This document shows, piece by piece, positions 13,901 to 27,000 of a stretch of DNA of 64,000 nucleotides. The notes below the pieces were generated by a model, which was given only the letters and a program-made list of their open reading frames with translations, had not been told where the DNA came from and ran no database searches. The DNA lies in NCBI GenBank assembly GCA_008921705.1, contig VFFE01007216.1, positions 1,995,529 to 2,059,528 of the forward strand, given 5' to 3'. This DNA comes from Burhinus oedicnemus. Its lineage: Eukaryota; Chordata; Aves; Charadriiformes; Burhinidae. The stretch's first letter is position 1. Each line of letters starts with the position of its first letter. The position numbers and the translations under genes were made by a program.

Positions 13901-16900
13901 GGGAAAAGTTTGGAAGGAGTCTCCCCAGTGTGAAAGGTTGATATGCCATAGCCACAGATAGACCACCATATGCAAAGCACCCCTGATGATCTGCCCTAAA
14001 AAAACCCACATAGCACCCACTTTGCTGTGTCACAGGGGCCTTCAGTAAGTAAAGTATCTGCTGGGAGCCAGAGAAACCTTGATGTCTGGGGCAGCACATT
14101 ACAATCATAATTTCATCCTGAGCTTATAACGTTCCTTTCCACCATCCCACTGCAAGGATGAAAAGGGTCTCCTGGTCTCCTTCATGAACTGTTGTGTGGC
14201 TTCTGGAAGGAAATGCTTTGTAGTTTAGAGATTAGCCCAGCTACTTTATGCCATGGTACAGGAGTTGCCACAGGAGGTACTTGTTATAGCAAATCCTTCC
14301 ACGCCAGTGCTAACAGCACAAAATGGATTTGCTCTAAACACCTTACCAACTCTCCAAAAGCAGTAAGTTGAACCTTTCTTTAATGAAGTAACATGATTAT
14401 CAGTATATAGTATTACAGAAAAGTGATAAGTAATAGAAAAAAATGAATTATAGTAACGGGATACTTAAATCATTCTTTATGTCTGTTCCCAGAGCAGTTG
14501 TGGGAAAAGCTGCAGAAAACGGCTGTTCTTCCTTGATCAGTGGATTTGCTTTTGTTTGGTTAATTAATGAAACTAAAAGTTTACTTGGGAAATTCTTGTC
14601 ATGTTTGAGGGAAGATCCTATTTTATAAGGGTGGTTACAGCACAGTTATACTGAGGATATGAAGTGAGAGACTCTGGGCTTTCTAAAATAAATGTGCTTG
14701 TTTTTCAGACAGGGGAAAATAACTTTCCTCTGCTAAGAGACATCATAATGTAACCCATAAATCTATACACTTTACTATACCGGCAAAGGACTCAGCTGTG
14801 AGCCAGGCTGCAGATACTTTCTATCAAATAAGTAGCCAGAAAACTGGCCATCACACATTGAAAATCTTGTCTTCAAACCTCTCAGGACAGGAGAAATAGA
14901 AAGAAAGCAGCATTTAATACATTTCATGTCATGATTATAGTATCGCTTAATCTCTGTATAGGTACATAGATGGTCATCTGATTATATATTTCCAGGTAGA
15001 AAAGTGACCACCACAATTTCAGATGATGAAATGGCCAGGATCCCACATAATACCTTGTGTATTGGAAACATGCTCCTTAAAGCTAGCCAAAAGCTAGCAG
15101 GAATAGCCACAACACAGTTAGCAACTGATGAAGAAACAAGCCCTAGCTTGTCCACTTAAGAGTTTTGGCCTCTAAGATGATGACTGAAAAGTTGTGATCA
15201 CATTGTTTGTTCTCAACTTCAGATCCAAGTCCTGGGTCCATTTTCCTTAATACACTAGATCTGTTACTCCACCAGAAAAAAACCTAACCAACCAACCATT
15301 TTTTTATTCCTGTCAAGCAGCTCAGTGGTGGTACAGTACGACACATAAAAAACTAGCAACTATGGAAATTTTTTTTACATTTGGACTAGTGAAATTTGCA
15401 TTGGTAGGAAACATACTCCCTACACAAAACCCCCTTGGGGCTTTCAAACCTGCTTGTGGACTGATGAGGCGCACTGCCAATGACTTTGAAATTTTCACAT
15501 TTGCTGCAAAAATATAACATTTTTCAGCAGTTTATTATGGGATATTTCCTTAAGGGGGAAAAAAAAAGTCATAAATAGCATTCTGGAAGAAACACCTTGC
15601 CTTGAGACAGGGTGTTTATCAAAACATAATGGAACCTCTGAGTAGTCCTTTCTCACTGGCACTCAACTAACATGTAACAGAGTAACAACCAGATCAGTCA
15701 ATAACCTTGAAGTTTGCATAGGCTGCAAAGGACATACAGTTAATTCTTAAATATCGGTTATTGTGATGCTGTATTATATAAGGTAATCAGAATGTTTAAC
15801 ATATTTGTATGTTCATTTAATTAATGACAGACTGACGAGACAGCTGACTTCAACTATTCATTGGCTTCAAATAAGCATCATCCTGCTAAACAGAGTGGAG
15901 GATCATTGAAAAAGCTTTGCCCTTACGTTAGAAGATGATGCTTTCAAGACATGACTAAATACATTTCTTTTCTGGAAATGGTAGGTCTGATGACTGAGAT
16001 TGGTATCCACTCCTGTTCTAACTCTTGTTTATTCCTCCCAGCTCTGTCTTCACACGTTTTAGAGGTTATTGCCACTTTTGAGACCTCAGTAGTTTTAAGA
16101 CCACACTCCAGGACAGGTCTGCAGAAAGATCTATCTGCAAGTAATTCCTAGGGAGACAGCACTAACTACTAAAATAAGGTCAAGCCCCGACAGCGGAGTA
16201 ATATAGGTAATAATCTCCAGCCTGTGACAGACTACAAGCAATATTAAGACCTTCTGGTTTTGCCAGTCTGGGAGCAAAGTGATCCAAAAGAACGGCAACA
16301 GTTAAAAAATGAAGATAGACTAAAATGATCTCCCTAAAGAAATTCCACAGAGAATAAAGAGCATTGATTCTACTGTAGAATCTGAAGACGCAAAGCTTCT
16401 GTGACTCTGTACCACAGGGCAAAGGCCTTAGGGTAAGAAAGACAGGCATGTAGCTCTTTTATTGCGTTAAAATGCCTTTCTCTTGTGTTCTGTTCTCTTC
16501 CAGCTATAAAGATTAAATATTTTGGTTTAAAGAAGCTATTGGGCACTTGAGCACAAACTCTGGAGGTTTTCTGATCTGCAGGATGCTGAACTTGGAGAGG
16601 AAGAGAATCAGCAGACTCTATGCTTTAACACCTGAAGTCCTGGCCTCCTCATTACAGGGATGTGTGGAGGCAGCAACGTTAAACAAACTGAAAGGTTTTG
16701 CCTTCGAAATATTCAATATATATTTCAGTTTCAGTTCAACACAGACAGCCCCCCAGCAGTAATGATCCCTTTGGTTAGTATTAAAATCCCCTTTAAACTT
16801 CAGAAATACACAGAAAAGTCAAAGCATTTGCAATCCCAAGTGCATTGTACACAGTATTTTCAGCAATCTTATTAAAGTTGCCATGCACTTCACACAGGGA

Positions 16901-18696
16901 TGACTGACCACACTCAGGTGACCAAAGTGCACCAGCTGTCAGAGCCTTCTTCCTTCTGGTGTCACAAAAAGCAGCTGGTCGTAGAAAACACAGCTTTCTG
17001 CGGACAGGCACAACTGGTGGGTCAGCCTGCCATATGCATCAGCTATTAACGTACAGATTACCACTCTCTCTTGAGGAAAAAGCAACATCAAGAGTCCTTT
17101 AGAAATAAGAATATTACAGGACTGATGTAGTCATGTTAATAATGGACAATACAGCTAAGAAGAGGCTTTTTATTAAAGCCTATTATTTGGTTTAGTGACA
17201 ATAATAGCTTAACTGCTGTTCAGTCTGTTTGCCCCCTGAAGAGCATATTATTTCAAGTATTTCTAGATGTGAAATGAGAGTTTTATTATCTTGGATTTTG
17301 AAAAATAAAATAAAAGATGAGAAAAAATCATAATGTTTCCTGACACTTTTTCTATACTTGAATCACAAGGACTTAAAAAATATCTTGTACAATAGCTCTG
17401 AGTACAGTTTTCTTGGAATATTTGATTCTGACAAAAGGAAATTGCAGTTTCAAGTAATCCAGACATTAAATGTAGCCCCTTTAAATGTTGATCCTCTTAG
17501 AGTCCTCATTTTAACATTTATTTCAAAGTTATTTTCAAAAAAATGCTTTTTTTTTCTTTCCCAAAGAACTCTGAAGCTTTATCATTTGTCTCATTGCTGG
17601 TACCCATTAATTATACACACTGCAATGAAGCTTCAACTAGCTCAGCTACCAAAAAAGCATCTCTCCTCTCTTGGGGAGAGGCAATGGAATCACACTGTAT
17701 CTACTGTACAGCAAAAGTGGTCTCATTGCTATGGATGATGGATGGAGAAAAAGGTGACAGATTTTGCAGCCAACCTTATCTTAATTATCTTTAATTCAGA
17801 TGAAGTCTATTCATAGTGTAGCTCACGTTTATTAAGATAACACAAACGCAATGGCTGCAAACCAAGCAAAGCAAAGACACAGTATCAGGCTTTCTTCCTG
17901 GCTGGTGTTAAATGAGCTCACTGCAGTGGAAAGATTCAGTTAGTCAATGATGTTTTTTTAAGACAGATGATAGAGCACATTTTATGAGAGTACATGACAT
18001 AAACTCCCTCATATTTTGCACCTAGTTTAAACATCTCTGATGGTAAGGAAAAGGTTACTCTTAGGAGTACAGTAATTGCCAGTAAGAAGGCATTGAGTTG
18101 GTATTCTTTTACATAATGATAGCATGTCAAACTTCCTGTCATCTCTTCTCTATAATGGAAATTTGCAATGGTATCTCCTTGCTAAGAGAGACAAACAAGC
18201 AGAGAAGTTAGCAAAGTAATACTTGAATGACTTCTACTTGCCAAGATAACAATCAAAACACATATCTTACTAAATTTAGCATCAATGTTTTCCCATCCCA
18301 TAAATATTCTAGAGAAGTCAAATATCTCCCCATTCTTTGGGAGGGCAAATAGGAGGACTTTTGAATAGGAGAAAAAGCAACAGACTGACTTTTAAAGTCA
18401 GCGTAATAAAAAAAAACCACAACTCCAACAGAGATATAAAATGTGTACCTCAGCCATCACCCAACCATGTTAGTACTAAATACACCAGCCACGGTGATGT
18501 GTCTGACAAAGCAATAAATTAAATTATTAACTTTTTCATGACTATTTGTTGGCTCCTTGCGCTATCACATAATATGCAAAATTAAGAACCCACTTTTTGT
18601 TAATGAATTTAGAAAAAAGCAATGCTCAGCAAAGGGGAAAAAAGGCCCACAGTGACAAGTTGTACACAACAATCACAGAGCACAGCAGTGATGACG

Positions 18697-19489
18697 TGTG
18701 GTGCGTTGACCCTGGCTGGATGCCAGGTGCCCACCAAGCTGCCCTATGACTCCCCCTCCTCGGCTGGACAGGGGGAGAAAATATAACAAAAGGCTCGTGG
18801 GTCAAGATAAGGACAGGAAGAGATCATTCACCAATTACTGCAACGGGCAAAACAGACTCAACTCGGGGAAATTAATTTAATTTTGCAGGGTAATGAGAAA
18901 TAAAACCAAATCTTAAAACGCATTCACCCTCCACCCCTCTCTTCTTCCTGAGCTCAACTTCACTCCTGATTTCTCTACCTCCTCCTCCCGAGTGGCGCGG
19001 GGGGATGAGGAGTGGTGGTTGTGGTCAGTTTATCACACATTGTCTCTCCCACTCCTTCCTCCTCACACTCTTCCTCTGCTCCAGTGTGAGGTCTCTCCCA
19101 TGGGAGACAGTTCTCCACAAACTTCTCCAACATGGAGAAGTTCTTCTTCACCGTGGATGGCAGGGCAATCTCTGTTCCAGCACCTGGAGCACCTCCTCCC
19201 TCTCCTTCTTCACTGACCTTAGTTTCTGCAGAGTTGTTCCTCTCACATATTCTCACTCCTCCCTTCCAGCTGCTATTGCGCATTTTTTTTGCCCCCCTTC
19301 TTAACTATGTTATCACAGAGGTGCTACCACCAGTGCTGATGGGCTCAGCCTGGCCAGGGGGGGTTCCATCTTGGAGCCAGCTGGCATTGGCTCTATTGGA
19401 CACAGGGGAAGCTTCTAGCAGCTTCTCACAGAAGCCACCTCTGTAACCTCCCTGCTACCAAAACCTTGCCATGCAAACCCAATACAACA
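18697..19489 (+). mobile_element. Solo LTR of an avian endogenous retrovirus
   Basis: This block of about 793 bp begins TGTGGTGCGTTGACC and ends in ACA, so it has the TG...CA termini of a long terminal repeat. I recognise its composition from a common avian LTR family: a CCCTGGCTGGATGCCAGG start, a CTCCCCCTCCTC stretch, an A-rich TATA-like segment at 18778-18787, AATAAA at 18899-18904, then a pyrimidine-rich half. No viral coding region flanks it, which indicates a solo LTR left by recombination. The flanks (TGACG before, TGAGA after) share only three bases, so a target-site duplication is weak or decayed. Reading frames inside it are not genes. Family assignment and orientation come from memory and need a repeat-library match. 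Confidence 0.65.
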
Positions 19490-21774
19490 TGAGAGGTACC
19501 AGGGATCCTTCTAGGTAGATGCCTTCCAGGTAAATGCCTACATAGGGCAGCTGTGACTTACTGCCTGTGTGGAAAGCATGAGCTCACTGAAGAAGAGCAG
19601 GAGAGAGGAAGAGGAGGGCGGTCTGCCTTCAGCTGCTCCTCCTGTTTCTGGCATAGGAGAGGGAGGCAGGAGATGTCATATGTTCTAATCCATCTTCATC
19701 CTCCCTTCCGAGTCTTTGACCAGATTAGGGCTTTTAGCACAAGCGAGATGGAAGTGGGGGCAGACAGAGCGGAACCAAATGTCCATGCACATTCAGATCC
19801 TACATTAGGATATGAAGAGATAACAGGGTCTCTAAATCATGGAGATAGTTAAGGGGAATGGACTGGGAGAGAGAAGCACCTGTATCTGCAACCTGCTTTG
19901 CAGAGTATGGCCATCTACAATCAAAGGTCATGGATCAAAGAAGTATAAAGACAGCCACCATGAAGTCCCCCTAGAAGGAGGTTGCAGCCCTCAAAACTAC
20001 AGTTGAAGAAAGAAACTTCACTTTCTAGACTTTTACAGCCCTACTAGGACCACTTTTCCCACCCTCTCTTCTCCACAGCCCAAGCAATCTCCCCATTATT
20101 TCCACCAAGCCATGACCACAAAAACGACCTTTGCTGCTGCTAGCAATGGCATCACGCAAGCTACTTTGCCCCTTACCCTTAGGGTGGTAGAACTTCATTT
20201 TACCTATACTGCTCAGAAGCACTGAACCTGCTGCTTACCTGTGTAGCAGTTTTTCCTCAAATGCTTGTCATTGCGAAGACAGATATTTGAAATAGGTACT
20301 ATAAGAGAGACAGCCATGGAGAACACTGTTTTCAATGATGTGAGAAGTGGTCACTGTTTACATATAGACTATGAAAGGTACTGCTGAAAATCAAAACCAG
20401 CCAGCAGTTCAGTATACATAATAACCAGCACACTATTATTTGAATAAAACAGACTTCTCAGGAAGAAGACCCACAAATTGTACCCACACAACCAATACAT
20501 CTGTACTCAATAGGACCCTTCCTGTAAGGAGGAACTACTCACACAAGTAGGGTATGCAAGACCACTGTTCATCTACCAAATCAATAAACACGCAGCTTAC
20601 CGCAGAAAATACCGTCAACTACTAACAGTAAGGAAAAATGAGGCAGTGGAAGGTTGTGTTGCTTCAGGACTATATTGTTGGCGACAAAAAATGGCATTAT
20701 ATAGGGCTGTTACAGCTACATCCAGTATACAAAAAAGGTAAATGCTCAGATGCATTTAAAACTAAAATGCGTTCAGAACTCCACCAGGGCTCAGTATTGT
20801 TATCATTCATGTTTTCTACTTACAATACAATGTATGCATATTTCTTGTAGACAAGGCCTGGGGGAAGAGAGAATTCAAATAAGATATGCCATAGTTTGGC
20901 TGTCTGAGTCAGCCTGATTAGACTTTCATATACACAGGAAGATTTACAAATGGATTGTGTGCCTTTATTTTGAAAACATCCTTGTCTACATGACAATCGA
21001 CAAATCCAAAACTGCTGCCCTTTCAAGGACACTTGTCCTGAGCATAGGAAGGTGCAAAAAATATTGATAATGGAGTTCAAAATCTTTCTAGTTTCCCTAA
21101 AGGAGGAAACGAAAGACAGTCTGGAGACTTTGAAGAACCACAACTAAATATTAAACATCTATCCTGTTGGCTTTGAAAATGGATTCAGTTATAAATATGT
21201 AACCACAACCAAACATTCACCTTTGCAACTTTTTCTGTATCTCCCTCGCAACACTATCTGTATTCTCCTTAAAATATAATTCAAAGTCTTCCTGTAGCCT
21301 TCATGTTTCGTGTAACTTTACATCCCCTTCACATCAGCAGCCACTGACAAGCTCTATGGTCTTTAGGTCCATCCTCAAGAGCAACAGTGGGGCTGGTGTG
21401 GACCACAGTGCAAGGAAGGCAGGAAAGACCCTTGACCAACCGTGTTCACTGACGCCCTCTCACACCTTGGGAGCTGGCATCAGCGTGTGCCGTAAGCCTG
21501 TGAGCTGCTGCCTAGTTTCTTTTCCTCTCAAGGCAATAGTCACAGCTCTGTCCTCTTACTGATAGCTGAGTTCCAGCCACAAAGGTTTGCTCTGTGCTGA
21601 GCTTTCTCACTGAACCATTTATTCCTTGCCTCATTATACTCTTTCTAAATCCTGCCAGAAAACGCGCTGCCTTGCTCTCACTTCTCTTAATGACTTCACT
21701 TTTATTTGCCCCTTCTTCTTAACTCGGTCACCTGTCTTGACACTTGAGATATGTGCTTCATACTCCGCACCTGG
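19490..21774. other. Intergenic DNA, no gene seen
   Basis: Single-copy-looking sequence lies between the LTR and the GC-rich block. No coding region, RNA gene or repeat was identified; the open frames are short and carry no motif. Confidence 0.5.
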
Positions 21775-22110
21775 GCCCTGAAAGGTGCCAAGCGTCAGGG
21801 CACTGTGCTGGCTGGTGGCTCCCTGGGGACAGTGGGAGCTCCTCACGGGGGAGCAGGGCAGGCTGGGTGGGTCGGGGGGAGCCAGGGACAGCCCCAGTCC
21901 CAGACCTGGGGCACCTCCCTGGGGAGAGAACGGGACGTTTGGCAGAGCTGCAGACTGGCACTGCTGCGGAGTCACTGGGGCAGGGACTGATGGCCCCGGG
22001 CTGGGCTGAAATGGGGTCTGGGGCTGTGGGCAGGGGTCCCAGGTGGGGCTGGGCAGGGACACTAAGGTCTGTTAGTGCCCCCAGGACCCTGCCATTGCCC
22101 CTCAGGCAGC
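21775..22110. other. Isolated GC-rich, G-quadruplex-prone block
   Basis: About 335 bp of strongly GC-rich DNA rises abruptly from AT-rich surroundings. It is dominated by CTGGGG, CAGGG and GGGCTG words with moderate CpG content. From 22013 to 22058 the + strand has seven runs of three or four Gs separated by loops of eight bases or fewer; the first four runs (22013-22036) fit the canonical G-quadruplex pattern. Both strands carry open frames of more than 120 codons here, but that is expected from a GC-rich composition poor in TAA/TAG. It could be a decayed repeat, a small orphan CpG island or a non-coding exon. Confidence 0.6.
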
Positions 22111-22415
22111 TAATTTGTACTGTCCAGGTCACTGGGACACAGAAAATCCTATACTGTTTTGTGATGGGCTAAGACTGGCTAATATTTCAGCTGCTTTTAT
22201 ATGCTAATACACCTTACATCCTTGCTCTTAAGTAACATAAATCCACAGTATCCTGTGTACTCTAGTAACATCCTCAACAGACATTTCTTTCAAAACTCTC
22301 ATGTTATAGTATACAAGTCATTTGCCACGTTTGTTGAAATTTTCCTTCCTTTGAAATCAGCAATACCCAGACTGAAAGTACGATCTTTTCAACTTTGTTT
22401 CATACTAAACTTTTC

Positions 22416-22485
22416 AGAGGGGAAAAAAAAAAGGAAAAAAAAAAAAGAAAATAAAGAAAATAAAGAAAAAAAGAAAAAAAAAGAG
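22416..22485 (+). repeat. Purine (A/G) tract
   Basis: Seventy bases are all purine except two T residues, mostly A runs broken by single Gs and GAAAATAAA units. It is low-complexity sequence of the kind that can form triplex DNA. An open frame translating into a poly-lysine/glutamate run here is an artefact. Confidence 0.8.
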
Positions 22486-23144
22486 CACATGGATGAAAAA
22501 GCTATTTTATCCCTCCTAGTTTGACCATTGTCCATGTGATCTGAGATAGCTCTTACAAATGTCTTCAAGAATTTGTTCTACTGTTACCTTAGTGAAGATT
22601 TCAGTGGGACTTAATACTAGAAGCAAGATTCCTATCAAGGCTGTGCTTCATCTGTTTTACCTTCATTAGTCTGGACTACTGTGACCCTGGAGAAATTGTT
22701 ATATGACTTGTGTCCTGTGTTGCTCCTTTGCTTATTTTCTTGAATTGCTGTAATTGTTCCCAGTGACATTTATTTTTGAGGGAAAAGTTCTGTATGCCAA
22801 AAATTATAATAAATAAGCTAGCATAAGCTAGGTCTGCTTGCAGTCATGTCATGCTGAAATCTATACTATCTCCTGACTTTTTTTGGCCTCTTCCATAAAA
22901 ATAATTTTTGTATACTGTGTGGATTATTCTAAGTGATGCGCTAGTCTAGTTTATTCCTCCGGTAATACAAACAAAACTGGAATAAAAGGATTTCAGTGAG
23001 GCTAAGGGAATTCTAGAATCCTCCATCCTGGGTCTTTCCTCGCTTTATTGCTCTCTGTAAATTCAGAAGAAAAAAAAAATCTTCTGAAATAATGCACACA
23101 AACATTGCATGTATTGTGGACAGTTTCCAGCTTCTTATTAATTT
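22486..23144. other. Intergenic DNA, no gene seen
   Basis: AT-rich sequence lies between the purine tract and the CR1 element. It holds no recognisable feature. Confidence 0.5.
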
Positions 23145-24022
23145 TCATAGAATGGTTTAGGTTGGAAGGGACCTTAAAGATCATCTAGTTCCAACCCCCC
23201 TGCCATGGGAAGGGACATCTTCCAGTAGGCCAGGTTGCTCAAAGCTCCATCCTACTTGGCCTTGAACACTTCCAGGGATGGGGCATCCACAACTTCCCTT
23301 GGCAGCCTGTTCCAGTGTCTCACCACCCTCAGAGTGCAAAATGTCTTCCTGATATCCAATCTAAATCTACCTTCTTCCAGTTTGAAGCCATTACTCCTTG
23401 TCCTATCACTACATAGCCTTGTAAAAAGGCCCTCTCCAGATTTCTGGTAGGCCCCTTTCAGATACTGGAAGGCTGCTATAAGGTCTCCCCCGAGCCTCCT
23501 CTTCTCCAGGCTGAACAACCCCAACTGTCTCAGCCTGTCCTCATAGCAGAGGTGCTCTAACCCCCTGATCATCTTTGTGGCCCTCCTCTGGACCTGCTCC
23601 AACAGGTTCATGTCCTTCTTATGTTGGGGAACCTAGAGCTGGACGCAATACTCCAGGTGGAGTCCCACCAGAGGAGTAGAGGGTGAAGATCACCTCCCTC
23701 GACCTGCTGGTCATGCTTCTTTTGATGCAGCCCAGGATGCGGTTGGCTTTCTGGGCTGTAAGCACACATTGCCAGCTCATGTTGAGCTTCTCATTGTCCA
23801 ACACCCCCAAGTCCTTTTCCTTAGGGCTGCTCTCAATCCATTCTCCATCCAGCCTGTATTTGTGCATGGGATTGCCCTGACCCAGGTGCATGACCTTGCA
23901 CTTGGCCTTGTTGAACTTCATGAGGTTCACACAGGCCCACTTCTCAAGCCTGTTAAGGTCCCTCTGGATGGCATCCCTTGCCTCCAGCGTGTCGACCACT
24001 TCACACAGCTTGGTGTCATCAC
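23145..24022 (-). mobile_element. CR1 LINE, 5'-truncated, with decayed ORF2 remnant
   Basis: An approximately 880-bp CR1 copy is inserted in reverse orientation. Its 3' end lies at the low coordinate, where TCATAGAATGG is followed by the complement of the conserved CR1 tail. On the minus strand two frames preserve the C-terminal part of the CR1 reverse-transcriptase polyprotein: residues such as DDTKL, ...LMKFNKAKCKVMHLG and KDLGV in 24041-23619, and [13 protein letters not shown] and [15 protein letters not shown] in 23611-23252. The frame breaks between them near 23615, so the copy is dead. The match to CR1 fades at about 24022, where the 5' truncation lies. It is the longest and best-preserved mobile element in the window. 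Confidence 0.95.
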
Positions 24023-27000
24023 CATTTTCCCACAGTCTCACTCTCAGTGTCTGACGTACATGTCACTCCGTACTGTGGATCACTTCAGTTTATCCTGTAT
24101 GGTCGTGAGAGCTCTCAGCCTGCTGTCCTTGGCTGTTTTCACTAGCAGCAGTATGTAACACGGCTGTGAAATTAGTGCCAAGGAGCAGCTAGGTGGCAGT
24201 TATGGTCCTTGCTCTTGAGTGTGACGATGTGGTCGCTGAAGGCAGTGATGGAGGCAGACAGGTTCATGCCAGAGAAGCCTGTATGTATGACACATGGGCA
24301 TCTGTGAGATACCTTTGGTGCTGTAGAGCACTGGGATCAGTGTGCAGAACAGACATGACCTATCCAACCCAAACCAGGGTGTGCTGCTCTCCCAAAGATG
24401 ATCTGTACCTATCAAAGTAATTTACACACAGCCTCTCTTACTTGTCCAGGTGTGATTTGTGGATTCATAAAGTCCTATAGCAATTAATCAGGGTTGCCAC
24501 TAAACAAAAATATCTTCAACTTAGAGCTTTATTCTGCTCTTTGTGCCGCTATTCCCTTGAGCTGGCAGAATTGTTTCTTCACCCAAGTGGCGAACCTGAT
24601 CAGGAAACTCATCTAAGTGGAAACCATCCTGGCAAAGAAATACAACAGTTAGTATTAATCAAAACCGGTTCTCTAACCTCAGCTGTAGAAAACATCTGCC
24701 AACACAGAGGAAACAACAGCTTGAAATGGGAATGGATAGTGGGATTACTTTGTCTTTTTCTGGCAGTGGTACCAGTTTAAGTGTTTATAAAACTGTAGCC
24801 TGCCTTATTCAACAAGACTTGTAAAGTTAGCTGCAGACAGAAAAGTTTTTAAATGTCTTCTTGCAATAAGCTCCCAGAAGAGAAAGAGAAAGATCAGGAT
24901 GAATGATCTTTCCTCATTATTTTATGATCAAGATTTTGTACTTTGTAATGTTGTTTGCTTTTTTAAAAATAGAAGGAAAACATTTCAGTCTGCTACCTAA
25001 TGATCTAAACGAAGCAACACTGGGCTAAATCATTACTTCGTTGAAGAGACTCTAGAGAAAACTGATGTTATAGAGGGTAACACCGGCAATATGTAACCTC
25101 TGCATTAGCTACAAACTTCCTTTATGAAGTCCTGTTTTAACCTCCTTGCCTCCTCAGCTTGAAAGAACCACGAACAGGAAATTACCACAGCTGTTGGGAA
25201 GATAGAGGACAGTGCTTTCGCAAACTATGAAACCCTACTATTGAGTCATTAAATTATTAGCACAAAGAAATACTAAAACCTTTTTTTTCTTTCCCATCAA
25301 TTTAGAAACACCTTGTTAACGCTCCTTTCAACTTTCCCCCTATCCTAACTAAATCTCCTTAAAATCTCACCTGTCAGCTATATTTGAAGACAACGCATAA
25401 TACTTAAACAAAACTATTAAGAATTTTTTTTGCAGGCAATAGGAGACCCAATTCAACTCACAGTGATATCAAGATTTTTTTCACCATCTTTTTATCAGTG
25501 ACTTCATTTAAACGAGTATCGTGGGCTACTGGCAAGGTTCTCAAGTGTAAATGAGGCGCGCTTAGAACAATGAATACTGGATGGCTGTGGGAACAGAGTC
25601 TCATCAGTTTAAGATAAGATTTACCCCTAAATGTGTGTAAAGTTGCTCTCTGTTAAGTGCAACAATTTAAAGACAAAATTGTTTCTTTATGTTACGACTA
25701 AAGAGACAGATTTTCCCTTGCTTTCTTAGCAAAAAACCCTCAGGATTTTTTCCAGTAAATGGACTTCCAGTCCCACAGGTGATAGTTTTTCCATTATTTA
25801 ACATGTAGGCAAACTATTACAGAGATCATATGGGTATCCCAAGCACACACAGAGATTTAACAAAAACCTCAAACAGCAAACATGTATCTTCAGTACCGTG
25901 ACAAATGGAGAGTGTTCTGTAAGTTTAATACCTTTCTAAGGTTAAGGTACGTTACAATTCCTCTTCCTTTATTAATCTATTGTAGCTGATCTTCTATCTA
26001 TCCATTGATAACACAGTATATGATACTACAATAACGATAATGATGCCTAGAGGAGCTGGTTTCCCAAGTATGGATAAAAATGTTTTAAAACATTTTCTGT
26101 ACTTTGAAAATTATTAGAAAATGCTTCCATTATAAACTTACAAGTAATATTTGTTTATTAAAAAAAAAAAAAAAGACATATCATGATCTGATAAAACAAA
26201 TTTTACTTCTCCCCTTTGGTAACTGAGAGACTTGCTAAAAAAGGACAAAGCCAAAAAGGCATTATCTATTAAAAAAATATAATCAGGGAGGTTATATATA
26301 GTGTGATCCATTTACATTTGCTGAGATTTCTGCATTTATGCAGTCATATCACAAAACAAGTTAATAGCAAAATGTACCTTTTTCAAATGCATGGAAATCT
26401 TTGCAGTCAGGTGAAATACAGGTAAAAAAACTATACTGAAGTGCAAAGCACCGGTCCAGATCCCTCCCCTTATATCTGTGTGAACAGCAGAGTTATCTAT
26501 CACCTCATTTAGAAAAGCCAGCTACTTAAAAGCACGAAAATGAGTATTTAAGGACACTATAAATCTTAGGCTGCCTACATCATAGACACACTATTATTTG
26601 TAGGTATAAAGAAATGTCTATTTCATCATAACAAAACAGCCTTAGCTACAGAATTCAGAATAAACATTATTCTCTATGTAAACATAGCATAAAAAGCCCT
26701 GCAAAAATGAAGCATGAAAGTATGCAATATGAAACATTGTTCAGCCTCAAAAATAAGACAAATGTAAATAGTTTTACTATGAAACAGAATTGAAGACTGT
26801 TCCTCTTGAACGGCAGGTACAGTATTATTGTCAAGAAACAGCACATATAAGTATCACATATTTCTTGACAGTTAGAGGGTTTTTTTATCAGTGGAAAGGA
26901 CGTGTCCATACTAGTCTCTCTACATGGTGTGCTGCATCTCTATAAAACAGAAAACACTATCCAAAAAAGCATGGGACTTCCAGTATCCTCCATACCACCT

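Larger units (their letters stand above)
7412..18696. other. Intergenic DNA, no gene seen
   Basis: No coding exon, RNA gene or clear mobile element was recognised. Open frames are short and motif-free. The stretch contains a mixed CA/TA microsatellite near 9.45-9.5 kb, an A/C-rich low-complexity run near 11.32-11.36 kb and a cluster of three TTCTAGAA palindromes near 10.97 kb, which is described separately. Old diverged repeats may be present but were not identifiable by eye. Confidence 0.55.

Noticed and set aside
18975..19446. Four overlapping open frames of about 75-104 codons
   Set aside because: All fall inside the solo LTR, which is non-coding.
21634..22172. Overlapping frames of 124-142 codons on both strands
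   Set aside because: They coincide with the GC-rich block, where stop codons are rare by composition; no motif or splice context supports a gene.
23252..24041. Two adjacent minus-strand frames resembling a reverse transcriptase
   Set aside because: As host genes they were rejected: they are the decayed ORF2 end of a CR1 element, broken by a frameshift.
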